Positions 52,750-63,812 are shown, counted from the first letter of the stretch. The stretch: DNA of 64,000 nucleotides from Crossaster papposus (GCA_037893245.1 JBAIAA010000352.1:1488001-1552000); one strand, 5' to 3'. The notes: generated by a model not told the origin, from the sequence alone. Numbers and translations: made by a program.

Positions 52750-53910
52750 TAGTCTAGCCCTAGACCCTTGTGTTATTTCGGCGCCCACCACGCGCGCAGA
52801 TTCGTTAACGCTGTCTCTTTTTCAAATCCCGGCTTCGTGTGCGTTTTGGTCTCACGCATGCGTAGTTTACAAAATGCGGCTGGATCCATGTTCGCACTGG
52901 AGCCGACGTTTGACAAACGTACATGATTTTGGATTCCCCTAAGGGTCTAGCACTAGTTGGCAATCAATTGTTAACTTTAACCTTAGTTTTCGACGATTCT
53001 CCCTCGCTTTTCCGAGGGATCCAATCAGCGACCGAGTTTGAGCCTCATCATGAATTATTCATTATACACAAATACAGGATATGACTGGGTATGTGTACAC
53101 AAGACAGTGTACATGTAATGTACATTGTACATGTACAGTGTATGTGATGGCGACTGTATGCACGTATAGTATGCATTGCGCGAAATGTGCAGACTTAATA
53201 GCATTGTGTGGCCGATCATCCCGCCGGGGCAGTGCTACTAGTGCAAGCTAGCTGCAGCCGCCAACCGGCGCGGCCTGGCCGCATTGTACCCGTACCAATC
53301 TTGTCGAGTCCCGCTGCAGCATCGCTTCAGGAGTTAGTAATGTGGTGCCGCGGAGAAGGGACGTTTTTTTTTATTCCAGTGTATGGAACCATAGAGAAAG
53401 GAATAGATCGAACGTACGTCATTTTGGCTACGTTTCCCTGAAATCAAAGGAATTAAACATTATCATTTCGTGGTTTCACTCATCACAAATTTAAACACCA
53501 AAGACAAATACTTCTGCACCCGCAGTCACAAATAAACGCCGGGGCAGCCATAATTTGCTGTGTCGATGTATAATCATGGAGGAATTCCTCCATGGTATAA
53601 TGTACATTGTACATGTACATGTACATGTGTACACAGGTCAATCGCGGCGAGTCTGGACATGTTTTGCGCGACACAATAACCCTCAGGTCTGCACGTATTT
53701 GCTTAACTGTCCATCATTATCACGTGATATGAATAATGCATATATTACAATAGTCTGACCACGCCCACAATGTGCCAACTTGTCCAAGACCTTCAACAGG
53801 GTCCAGTTCACGGGTGGCGGTTCGTCGTGAAATAGCGCCCTCTATAACATCGGTGGTTTGTGTCAGTGATCGCGAAATAAACAACACGAAGGTCTTGGAA
53901 CCAAGACTAG
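52750..53910. mobile_element. TIR element with 8-bp target duplication
   Basis: CCAAACCC is duplicated at 52742-52749 and 53911-53918; sister SINE copies give the empty site. The ends are imperfectly inverted: TAGTCTAGCCCTAGACCCTT on the left and AAGGTCTTGGAACCAAGACTA on the right in complement. An 8-bp duplication suggests hAT-like. The body is more GC-rich than its surroundings (53200-53340), with palindromic tacatgtacatg runs. No transposase is recognised. Confidence 0.6.
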
Positions 53911-54092
53911 CCAAACCCTGGCTAGAAATAGAAAGCAGGAGGCTGTGGGTTTGAGTCCCACCCAAGTGATATTTGTATTTATAAAAATAAATAAGTAGCT
54001 ACGGGTAAAATACTCTCGGTCATGGACCAGAAAGATGGTCCTTAAATAAGGGGTCCAAAACTGTAACATTTTTTGGTGTCCTGGTTACACCT

Positions 54093-54330
54093 GGGGCCAA
54101 TTACATAGAAGCACAAAAATGTGCTTAGCACTGACAATTCTTGCTCAGTAAAAACAGGTTATCGGTCAAAACTCCACAGGCTTTTTATTAAAAGCAAAAA
54201 CCAGCTGAATACCAGTTACACAAAATAAACATCATCTGAAATGTTGGTTTGTAACCCTGTTTTTTCCCCAAGGAAGAATGTTCATGCTAAGCAAATTTTG
54301 GTGCTCACATGTTTAATGAAATTGGCTCCC
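54093..54330. mobile_element. GGGGCCAATT foldback element, copy 4
   Basis: GGGGCCAATT and ATTGGCTCCC ends as in the other copies. Confidence 0.55.
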
Positions 54331-54845
54331 TAGTCTAGTACATGTAATTCACCATGCAAGTGTCACTGAAATTGACTTCAAACTTTTGAAAAAATTTCTT
54401 TTGCAGGTACTGGTACTTTTCTTTATGTTAATCACTCTTTTAGAAAGAAGACATCAAAGAATGTGTGCTGAATTAAAAAATATTATTTGAATGTGAAATG
54501 TAACAGGGATATGAACAATTAGACCCCTAATTAAAGGACAGTCCTGGATAGAAAAATAATAAAAGAATGTCATTGCCAAAGATACGCGTCAGAGACGCAT
54601 GTTTGCAATTGTCCATTAGTAGTTGATTTGTAATCTACGAATGGTGTGCGCAAGCCTTTAAACGATGCACATGCGTGCATCGGAGCTGGTTTAATTATTG
54701 GTTGCTGTGCGTGACATGATTCAGCTGCAATTGGCTGAACAAGAAAGTAACCTGAATGCTGATTGTGGTCGCAATTACAATTTTGGACTCGGCAAATTTG
54801 GAGCTGCAATCGCAATCTTAAAATATTGTTTTCTTGGACTATATA

Positions 54846-56150
54846 CATGGTGGCCCATATTCAATAACAGACGAGCATACTTCCACTACCCTAAGATTTA
54901 AAACTCTACATTGTATACCAATGGATGAAGAATCAGGCCTTCATTTTAATAAATCTGAGGAGAGCTGTGCATCGCTCTCCTTAAATCAAAAGGTGAATTA
55001 AGGAGAGTGATTTTAAAATCGCTCTCCTTAAATCAAAACAATGAATTAAGGAGAGTGATTTGCTCTCGCTAACAAAACGCAAGTTTAAAGGCCCTGGACA
55101 CTATCTGTAGTTACTCAAAATGACAACCAAAGGTGTCTATGCCTTTGATAAACACATACTCAAGAAAAGGAACACAACATTCACCAGTAGTTCAACTTTT
55201 GGTTAAGAGAATGATGGCGCTTTCCCATCCAGTGACATTTCTCTCTCTGTGACTTGTATGGCTTAATTAAGCGTGAATTAGTCTAGGCCCGTTATGTCCG
55301 AAATAAATGGAATGGGCGAACACGAAAGACTAGATGACCGTTGTTGGTATAAGATAAATCTGATGTGATTTTATTTGGGGGTGCGAGTAGCGTGCAAAGC
55401 GGCGTGGCATGGTGGATGATACCGTGTTGTGATTGGTCATCGTATTATCCAATGGGTGCTCGGATGCGGTAGTGCGGAAAACAGAGCCTGGGTTGTGAAC
55501 TCATGTTGTGGTTTTGGGCTAAAAGTGTGTTTGTTTTTTGTTTGAAAAAGCCATTATTTCTATTTTCCTATTTTGGAAAATAGTTAAATGAGGTATGGGC
55601 TTTTAGATAATTTTTTCTTCTATCTTTTGATTAAGAAAAAAACGTAACATCTAACCGTGTGCGGTGATGGAAAGAGATGTTTTTTTTTTTTTTTTTTTTT
55701 TTTTTTGCTCTTGTTAAAATTGTAAGGAGCGCTTTTTTTTGCTCTCCTTAAAATTTTTAAGGAGCGCGGGGGAGCGCGAGCGCGATCGCGCTCCTTTAAA
55801 ATGAAGGCCTGAAGAATGTTTCCAGAGGAAAAATGATACCAAGATATCTCGATTTGGGCTAGTAGTTTCAGCTCAAGACCCTGTTTTGTAAAGCACAGCC
55901 GAGTCAGTGGTCCTTTCGCACCGAGAAATAACTAAACCGTGGTTTAGTTATTTTTGATGCGAAAGAACCACTGACTTCACTTCACTAAATAGGGTCTGGA
56001 GCTAAAGCTTCTAGCCCAAATCAAGATATCCTTGTCTAATTGTTCTTCTAGAAAGATTCTCCGTCCATTGGTATAGTTTTGACCTCAGGGTAGTGGAAGT
56101 ATTTGCTTGTTCGTTGTGATATTATTGTACATTTGTTTTAGGCCACCCTG
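54846..56150. mobile_element. Mariner-like foldback MITE, copy 4, interrupted
   Basis: TA-flanked CATGGTGGCC and GGCCACCCTG ends. The left arm is split at about 54933 by an 878-bp element. Confidence 0.6.
54934..55811. mobile_element. TIR element CAGGCCTTCATTTTAA with 6-bp duplication
   Basis: Perfect 16-bp inverted ends (CAGGCCTTCATTTTAA and its complement). AAGAAT is duplicated at 54928-54933 and 55812-55817. It contains tandem 'ggagagcgatt/gctctcctt' segments at both ends, a ccctggacacta segment of another repeat near 55090 and a 26-T run (55681-55706). The CAG..CTG ends look hAT-like, but hAT normally duplicates 8 bp. Confidence 0.7.
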
Positions 56151-56177
56151 TATAGCATTGAGAGTGCTAACACTTAA

Positions 56178-56758
56178 AGATGGACTACAACGAAAACTCA
56201 CACATTAAATTTATTATCGGACCTTGTTTATGTTGTGTTCAGGTAACACTTTATTGTTACGGTCATGTTTTTCTCTAAATAATTTTGTTGCAATTTGACC
56301 GAAAAAATTAGACCTCGATTCTTCGATTTTGAAATTTCCCGCCCTGTACTGGTTCCCGGCAAAGATCCACTGAAAACCACAATGAAATCCACGATATAGT
56401 ACCAGCGGACTTGTAAACCAGCGAAAAGTGATGACGTACTACCCATGAGCAACCGAGAGTAAACAAAAGACGCCATGTTATTCCGCATTGCATTGTACGG
56501 TAAAAATGCACGCACACGATCGACCCGAGTAAATCGTCATGGGTAGTACGTCACACACAAAGTATGAATTATTCATGAGTTAAGGGCTTTTGCTGAAACT
56601 GAGTTTTTCTGGGTCGTAGAACGCCGATCAATTTTGTTGTTTTTTTTGCATGAAGGAACAAGTTTGATTGAATACTAATGATATATTAGTAATCATTATA
56701 CATTTCTCGAACAAAAACAGCAACACAGCCTTTATCATTATTCCGTTGTAGTCCATCT
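56178..56758. mobile_element. TTAA-flanked element
   Basis: Inverted ends AGATGGACTACAACG and CGTTGTAGTCCATCT, with TTAA on both sides (56174-56177, 56759-56762). TTAA duplication is typical of piggyBac-type elements. The right flank does not match sister units, so the empty site cannot be confirmed. Confidence 0.5.
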
Positions 56759-57044
56759 TTAACATGTTCGCACCGGAAGATGTACACGAAAATTTTTTTC
56801 CAGATTTAAAACGAATGACGCATAAACACATCATGAGCAAGGCTGGAAATGTCTGTCGGTAGCAAGCAAGGCCGGAAATGCGTGGGTGTGCTTCCCGGTA
56901 CCATTGGCCTGAACCTGCCTCAGATCGAGTTTCGTTAAAAATAATCCCGCGCCTTGGCTCGGTGATAATAAAATAATCCCGACGCGAACTGGTAAAAATG
57001 CAGTAGGGTATGAAACACCAAAGACGCATAAAAACCAGTCAACA

Positions 57045-57262
57045 CATTGATCAGTCTTTTACATTGATCGCTTGATCGTTCTTTTACATCTATTAATTGG
57101 TCTTTTACATCTATTGATTGGTCCTTCCATCAATCGGTCTTTTACATCGATCGATTGTTTTTTTTAATTGATCGATCGGTCTTTTACATCGATTGATCGG
57201 TCTTTTACATCGATCGATTGGTCTTTTACATTGATCGATCGGTCTTTTACATCGATCACCCT
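57045..57262. repeat. cgatcgattggtcttttaca tandem array
   Basis: About ten imperfect 20-22-bp units. Other units have three to five copies at the same place (757-850, 7000-7110, 13926-14045, 17923-18030, 24400-24500, 35407-35512, 44105-44228, 49405-49505). Confidence 0.8.
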
Positions 57263-57599
57263 TTGCTATTAATGTGTCACAGTTTACACATACGCAAACC
57301 TAAACACCGCTATAAGTTCCCTTTTAAATACAATTGCCTTTGAAGTCTGCCTGCCTTGACCAAAAAACTCATGGATTTTCAACCTTGTTTTATTTTGACA
57401 ACAACAAATAACTTTAGGTGGTTATTTCAGTCATATGAATCCCGGTAATCTGCAGACCACATTTAAGTTGAAATCAATGAAACATTTTGTAATAATGAAG
57501 CATGAACAACTTTTTGGTTTGTCATAGATGTTAACAAAAATTACAACTTAAAAATAAATCTATTGTTGAGTGAAACTCAAAAAGTATTGACTGAGTATC

Positions 57600-57738
57600 T
57601 TTAACCAGTTCGCGTCGGATGGCGAGTACCGGTTCCCAAGGATGCTAGCCTGAACCCGTCTCTGATCGAGGTTCATAAAAATAATCTAGGGGCCTGGGCC
57701 CAGTTAATGTCAAAATAATCCCAGCGCGAACTGGTTAA
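57600..57738. mobile_element. M2 foldback element, copy 9
   Basis: TTTAACCAGTTCGCG and CGCGAACTGGTTAAA, the best-preserved inverted ends of the family. Confidence 0.7.
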
Positions 57739-58109
57739 AAAGCACAAAAATAGATTTCATTGTGAAAGGTAATCTCTGTCGGTGATGGACAATATGGCTT
57801 TGTGCTCATTTCAGCTGAACAATTACAAATTACAAGTATATTTAGAAGCATGCATCTGCATTTACTCACTTATTTACAACTTCAGTAACGGTAATCACTT
57901 GAGCATTACTGAAACATTTGTTACTCTATTTAAACAAAATTCTCACAGGTTCTTGTTGAACAGAAATGAAATATAGGTGAAAATAAATATTAATTGTTTT
58001 AGAAAATAAATGTGGGCTTGAAATGTCTGAAGTTTAGACTTGTGTGGTACCGGTAGGTCCTATTTGATTTATATTGAGAGTCGGCAATATATTGTCCCTA
58101 AAAAAGAAT

Positions 58110-58315
58110 ACGCAGTGGCTATCATTAAGGCAGTTGACGATCTGATTCCTCGGCTTACCCAGCCCGACATTGGAAAAAATATCTGGTTATCGCTCATGGA
58201 ACCAGACTTTTTGAAAGTCAGGTTCAAAGAGTAAAAGGTTTCAGACTATTGTCAATGTCGGGCCGGGTAAGTCAGGGAATCAGATGATCAACTGCTGTAA
58301 CGATAGTCACTGCGT
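58110..58315. mobile_element. F1 foldback element, copy 9
   Basis: Arms as in copy 1; about 580 bp past the GPCR-10 stop. Confidence 0.7.
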
Positions 58316-58896
58316 TAAGAATATCCCTAAAAAGAGAACACATTGTATTGACATTTTATAGTGAGCTTTTCAGTATTTTGCCAACATTTTGTTCAGTATC
58401 AATATGTGTTATCAGATCATTAGGTATCATGGTTTGGTATCACAAATACATATGTTTAACTGGAATATCACCCAAGTCTAATCAAAACAACTTGAAATAT
58501 TAATCAGTACCGGAGCTCGAATAATGTTTCTACGTTGATTTGAGAGGTGGATATAACAGTAAGTTCTGAGTTCATGCTTCCTTGCATTGAAATGTCCGCA
58601 TCAGTCAATCCTGGATCATTGTTACTGACAACTTGCATCTTTTGAAAAGAGAATTCCACATGGTGTCTCTGCAAACCCTCACTACTTAATCCTGGATCAT
58701 TGTTACTGGAAACTTGCAAGTGTTGCTAGCACTCTTGAGACCGCTGTTCCTCTTGCAGGGATGGGTGGGAAGTCAGTCACCCTGGAACATAGTTCTTGAC
58801 AGTTTTGGAGTGACTGGTTCTTGATGCGCATAATATACTGCTTCTATGACACTAGGCTGTTGTGCCTGGAACATTGTTTGAGAGTTACTTACAAAT

Positions 58897-60426
58897 CTAT
58901 TGTCCACTACATGTACATGTATCTTCTGGCTCTGCACACTGCTGACCTTGCATGGATGGCTTGCACACATCAGTTACCAAATAACATTGTTCTTGACAAC
59001 TTTCCACTGATTGACTCCCTTCTGGTTCTGGATGTGCATACTGCTGCCCTTGTGATGATGGCTCGGTGCCAGTCAGCCCAGGACATTGTTCCTGAGTACT
59101 TGCAAGTGACTGCTGGCTCTCTGCTGGTTCTTGATGTACACACTGTTCCCTTTGCATGGATGGCTTGCAATCAGTCAGACTAGTGCATTGTTTCTTGTGA
59201 GAACTTGCAAGCGCTGTGTCCGCCGCTGGTTCTGCATGTACCTCAACCTGCACTTGAACATGCTGCTGACTGTGCGTGGATGCCTTGCTGCTGCTTTGTC
59301 TAGAACATTGTTCTTGACAGCTGTCCAGTGACTGCTGACTCTCTGGGTGATTTGCACGCACTTGGCTTAGTGGCTTGCTGCTGCTTGGCCTGGCAGCATG
59401 GTGCTCTTGGTCATTTTCTGCCTGTGGAATCACACGGAGCTCAATCTGCTTCCCTGGCTGCGATGGTCGGCTGGGATTCCATCTTGGGCAGCAACGACAG
59501 CACAGTTTGAGGAATGAGAAAGCCTCGACTACAGCCGCACGATAGTCTGCGTTTGTGGCACTGTAGACCAGGGAATTGATTGAGCTGTTGATATATCGCA
59601 GGATTTCTGAACATAGATCCACTATGATTGCTTTTTCTCCAAGTTTCAAATATTCAACAATCTGGGAAGTCGCATCGAAAGGGGGATACAGGTTTAAAAC
59701 AGTGATAATAATTATGGCGGATAAGTCTACTAAGTACAAAATGAAGAAAACAGCAGTATTGATGATCACCATACAGAGGACTTTGCCTGCTCGCTTAGGA
59801 CGGTTTGGCAACAGTGCTGATTGTCTGCGCACTTTCACTACCACATAGATGTACAAAGCAAAAGTTGCTATTAAACATACAATGTTGATAATGGAAGGAA
59901 TCCAAAAGATGAGGTTGGCAAAGACAGTCTCTGGTAAGAACATCAGAATCACAGCAACAATGATTGTAGGCACCCAGAGTCCTGCGGATATCTTTGCTGC
60001 TCGAGATTTAGAGGCTTTTTCTTTGTGTGCCAGAGGATTACGCACTGCAGAGAATCTCTCAGCTGCTATGGTAACCACAAAGAAACTAGAAACAGCAAGA
60101 AGCATGCATCTGACACTTAAATATGCTTTTTGCCCAAGGAAGTTGTACTCGATGGGTGAACACAATGCAAATATAAAGTCACTCGTAAGGAAGAGTGAGT
60201 CAGCCACAGCCAGATTGGATAAGTAGATGTTGATGATTGTACGCATGGACTTCACTCGAATGACTGTGAAGAGAAACACAAAGTTTAAGAGGATGCCGAT
60301 TGGTGCGATGATTTCATTACTTAACCATTTGATTTGATCAATTTTATCTTGACTCTTGTCAAAGTTTTCAAGTTCAACTTTCCACTCATTTGAAGAATTA
60401 GCGCTGTCTTGGTAGCCATCACCCAT
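58897..60426 (-). CDS. GPCR-10: most divergent receptor, 509 aa, full tail
   Basis: The N-terminus is its own class (MGDGYQDSANSSNEWKVELE, sequon at N10). ECL1 and TM3 match GPCR-2 (SPIEYNFLGQKAYLSVRC). The TM6-to-TM7 region is highly divergent (LVDLSAIIIITVLNLYPPFD, SEILRYINSS) between blocks identical to the paralogs (NTAVFFIL and SSINSLVY). Core: GILLN, AVAD, AAERF, GLW and NSLVY. The tail is untruncated and reads past KPSM (CAA where GPCR-5 has TAA) to EDTCTCSGQ. The type-C promoter (TATAAAAC at 60513-60520) differs from the A and B types, and only this gene and the 31.5-kb remnant have it. Confidence 0.85.
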   Translation of the reverse strand: MGDGYQDSANSSNEWKVELENFDKSQDKIDQIKWLSNEIIAPIGILLNFVFLFTVIRVKSMRTIINIYLSNLAVADSLFLTSDFIFALCSPIEYNFLGQKAYLSVRCMLLAVSSFFVVTIAAERFSAVRNPLAHKEKASKSRAAKISAGLWVPTIIVAVILMFLPETVFANLIFWIPSIINIVCLIATFALYIYVVVKVRRQSALLPNRPKRAGKVLCMVIINTAVFFILYLVDLSAIIIITVLNLYPPFDATSQIVEYLKLGEKAIIVDLCSEILRYINSSINSLVYSATNADYRAAVVEAFSFLKLCCRCCPRWNPSRPSQPGKQIELRVIPQAENDQEHHAARPSSSKPLSQVRANHPESQQSLDSCQEQCSRQSSSKASTHSQQHVQVQVEVHAEPAADTALASSHKKQCTSLTDCKPSMQREQCVHQEPAESQQSLASTQEQCPGLTGTEPSSQGQQYAHPEPEGSQSVESCQEQCYLVTDVCKPSMQGQQCAEPEDTCTCSGQ

Positions 60427-60512
60427 AGTTTATGTACAGTGTTGCATAATTGTCGCTGTATCCAACAAAATATTCAGATGTAGCAAATCTACTTTATTTT
60501 CTGATCACTCCA

Positions 60513-60520
60513 GTTTTATA
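60513..60520 (-). promoter_or_regulatory. Type-C TATA box of GPCR-10
   Basis: TATAAAAC on the minus strand about 90 nt upstream of the ATG, in a block shared with 31601-31870. Confidence 0.5.
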
Positions 60521-60699
60521 TCAACAGAAACAGAAAGACTTTTGGAAATGTGTAGTTGAAACAGAAAGTGGCTTCATATTTTAAATTATTTCCCCCACGT
60601 TTCTCTTAGCTTTTTGTAAAAGTTTGGGCGTGACAGTAGTGTTGCAATAACTGTTGCAAAGAAACTTGGTAATGATGTAGACTGACTAGGCTCACACGA

Positions 60700-61638
60700 T
60701 TCGTCTATGGCGATTGAAATAGTTATTTTAAAAGGGAGGATAAATCAGTTTTTTATAAAAAAAATCATGATCGCCAGATGGCGATTGAAAAAAAAACCAA
60801 AACAACATTACATGTACATGTAAGAACCAATGCCCGACGCCGGTTGAAAACAAATTATGTATTTCTTGCTTTTTTCATCATCTTTGATTGTAAAACTTCG
60901 GACAGGTCAGATAAACGATACTTACTATAAAATACAACCCCAAAATCCACCCATTCGTGATCATTCAAGCAATCACCAATGGTTTATCCTACCTTTATTA
61001 GAAAATGTAAAAGTCGTATTAAAAGAAATTTACAAATTACAGTCAATGAGAAATATACATTTTAACTTAAACATTTCTACAAGTCTAGAACCTAAATATG
61101 TATGTTAGAGAAAATAAAACGTGAACTTTAAATGACTCAAAAGTGTGCAGAAGTGGAGTTTGGGAGTAAATGTGCCATTCTAAAAAATGCTGCAGTATTC
61201 AGTATAACCAGGTACGTTTCCGTGTGTAATATAATGTGAATAAGATTAATACTGCTGCAAACTGCTTACTGGCTGGAATGACCTGAAATATACAAATCAA
61301 ATAAGTTAAGAGGGCCTAATATTTCGATCTTAACAAGATCTTCTTCAGAGACTAAATGACTGTGTACAAGAAACAAACATATATAGGGCAATGTACAGCA
61401 TGATGCACATCATGGGCACTGAAAAGAAACAAAGCACAGAGTTCAATGGAACAAACAACAAAAGGAGGATTAGGCTGAGGGATTAAAGGGTGAGGTCAGT
61501 GTGGGTAGGATCAAAGGCGAGGTAGGAACAAAAACAGAAAGGGTAAAGCCACAAGGAAAGGGGTCCAGGGTGGAGATCAAAGGGAAGGACTAACAAATAA
61601 GTATGAATAGGAGTAATGAAGATGGGGGGGGGGGGGTT
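60700..61638. other. Unassigned spacer
   Basis: No gene is recognised. The 83-codon ORF at 60857 lacks recognisable features. A tttcgatcttaacaagatct palindrome followed by tcttcagaga lies near 61323-61350; it looks like a dispersed repeat end. A short poly-G (61625-61636) abuts the next receptor fragment. Confidence 0.5.
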
Positions 61639-61815
61639 TGATTGTACGCATGGACTTCACTCGAAAAACTGTGAAGAGAAACACAAAGTTGAAGAGGATG
61701 CCGATTGGTGCAATATTATTTGTTTTTTTCTGTCTACACTCTTGTAAAAGCTCTCAAGATGCTCGTTTACTTCAGTTGACAGAGTAGAGTTGTCTTCTTG
61801 GTAGCCATCAGCCAT
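61639..61815 (-). pseudogene. GPCR fragment (ectodomain to ICL1)
   Basis: MADGYQEDNSTLSTEVNEHL and a VDRKKQII segment as in GPCR-9. About 19-20 bases are then deleted at the start of TM1, shifting the frame. It ends at tgattgtacgc, the same base as the 43.2-kb fragment. The type-A promoter with TATATAAAAGG (61949-61959) follows. Confidence 0.8.
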
Positions 61816-62085
61816 TATAGTTCATGTACAGTGTAGCATTTCCAACATTTTTTGCAGATGCAGTGTAGGTATTCTTGTTGTAAGAATACTAACAGAGAAT
61901 CTTTGAGGTGTGTGCAGTTGAAACTGAAATCTGAATTGTGTCTTCTCCCCTTTTATATATTCTCTTTGTTTATTTAGGATAAGTTTGTATACATCGTTTG
62001 TAAATTACGTTGGTGATGACATCACCCCGACACAAATTGAAACATTTGGTTGCGGAACACTGCTACATGTATTAGGATTTTAACC

Positions 62086-62164
62086 AGCTAGCCAAACCCT
62101 GGCTAGTAATAATGCATCTGCAATACAAAGCAGGAGGCTGTGGGTTTGAGTCCCACCCAAGTGA
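62086..62164 (+). repeat. tRNA-derived SINE head, copy 5
   Basis: T-arm GTGGG-TTTGAGT-CCCAC intact; otherwise as in copy 1. Confidence 0.5.
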
Positions 62165-62291
62165 TAGTTTATAAAAAACGTTGGTAGCTACTGGTAAAAC
62201 ACTTTTGGCCATAAGCATGCACAAGGAAGAAGGTTAGTCCGTAAATAAGGGGTTCAAAAGTGTGGCATTTTTTAATGTCCTGGTTACACCT

Positions 62292-62529
62292 GGGGCCAAT
62301 TACATGTAAGCACAAAAATGTGCTTAGCACAAAAAAGTCTTGCTCAGCAAAAACAGGTTATCGGCCAAAACTCCACAGGCTTTTCATTCAAAGCAAAAAC
62401 CAGCTGAATACCAGTTACAAACAATAAACATCAATTGAAATTTTAGTTTGTAACCCTGTTTTTTTTCCAACGAAGAATTTTCATGCTAAGCAAATGTTGG
62501 TGCTCACACGTTTTTAGAAATTGGCTCCC
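62292..62529. mobile_element. GGGGCCAATT foldback element, copy 5
   Basis: GGGGCCAATT and ATTGGCTCCC ends. Confidence 0.55.
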
Positions 62530-63034
62530 TGGTCTAGTAATTTACCAAGCAAGTGTCACTGAAATTGACTTTAAACTTTTTTATATAATTTGTTTTGTAG
62601 GTACTGGTACTTTTCTTAATGTAAATCACTTTTTTAGAAAGAAGACGTCAAAGAATGCGTGCTGAATTTAAAAATATTATTTTAATATCAAATGTAACAG
62701 GGATATGAACACTTAGACCCCTAATTAAAGGACAGTCCTGGATAGAAAATAATAAAAGAATGTAATTTCTAAAGATGCGCGCCAGAGACGCATGTTTGCA
62801 AATGTCCATTAGTAGTTGATTTGTAATCTACGAATGGTGTGCGCAAACCTTTGAACGATGCACACGCGTGCATTGGAGCTGGTAATTGATTGGTTGCTGT
62901 GCGTGACATGATTCAGCTGCAATTGGCTGAACAAGAACGTAACCTGAATGCTGAATGTGGTCGCAATTCAAATTTTGGACTCGGCAAATTTGGGGCTGCA
63001 ATCGCAATCTTAAAATATTGTTTTCTTGGACTAT

Positions 63035-63565
63035 TGGTGGCCCATAAACAAACATACAAGCATACTTCCCCTACCCTTAGGCCAAAACTACCTATACCAG
63101 TAGATGGAGAATCTTTTCAAGAGAAAAATGATACCAATATATCTTGATTTGGGCTAGTAGTTTTAGCTCCAGACCCTGTTTTGTAAAGCACAGCCGCGTC
63201 AGTGGTCCTTTCGCACCGAGAAATAACTAAAATGTGGTTTATTTATTTTTTGATGCGAAAGAACCACTGACTTCACTTCACTAAATAGAATCTGGAGCTA
63301 AAACTACATTCTCCATTGTTGGTATAGGTAGTTTTGGCCTCAGGCTAGTGGAAGTATATGTGACCCAGCACGAGTAAATGAGACACTTTGCGGCAAAAAT
63401 GAAAATTGAGATTTTGATTTCATCATTTAAAGCTTGTTTAGCTTTAAATGATGAAATCAAAATCTCAACTTTTATTTTTGCCTCAAAGTGTCTCATTTAC
63501 TCGTGCTGGGTCACATATGCTTGTCCGTTGTGATATTATTGTACATTTTTTTTTAGGCCACCCTG
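63035..63565. mobile_element. Mariner-like foldback MITE, copy 5
   Basis: The left end is shortened (TATTGGTGGCCC); the right end GGCCACCCTG is intact. It hosts a nested palindromic element. Confidence 0.55.
63359..63515. mobile_element. Near-perfect palindromic MITE nested in copy 5
   Basis: The arms begin TGTGACCCAGCACGAGTAAA and pair over almost the full 157 bp, with a few mismatches and a short central loop. TA is duplicated on both sides. The copy 1 sequence (gaagtatatgcttg near 5970) gives the empty site. Confidence 0.8.
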
Positions 63566-63812
63566 TATCATTGATAGTACTAACACTTAATCAATTGAGT
63601 TTGTATGCACCTTTCTTTCGGTTTTGAGCACCTTTGCTGCTTCAAATTACAAACATGCACAACTGACAATTCGTGTTTATGTGACCTGCTCCAACGGAAC
63701 CCAGATAAAGTTGACAATTTTAGTTATTTAGATTTTGCTCTTTTTAAAAAAATTCTCTAGGTTCTCAACTTTAAAATGGTGTATTATTTTATACATATGT
63801 AACCCCACCCTT

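Larger units (their letters stand above)
52553..56177. other. Module X, copy 4, with two nested insertions
   Basis: The SINE head (52738-52749 plus 53911-53975) is split by a TIR element (52750-53910). The GGGGCCAATT foldback (54093-54330) and unclassified repeat follow. The mariner-like foldback (54846-56150) is itself split by another element (54934-55811). No supported gene. Confidence 0.65.
56160..58896. other. Intergenic unit 10, LINE-free
   Basis: No gene. TTAA-flanked element (56178-56758), part of an M2-like sequence (about 56890-56994), long cgatcgattggtcttttaca array (57045-57260), empty LINE site near 57305, M2 (57600-57738), F1 (58110-58315), decayed tail repeats (about 58550-58896). 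Confidence 0.65.
61960..63812. other. Module X, copy 5
   Basis: SINE head (62086-62164), GGGGCCAATT foldback (62292-62529), unclassified repeat, and mariner-like foldback (63035-63565) with a complete inner palindrome (63359-63515). No gene. Confidence 0.65.
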
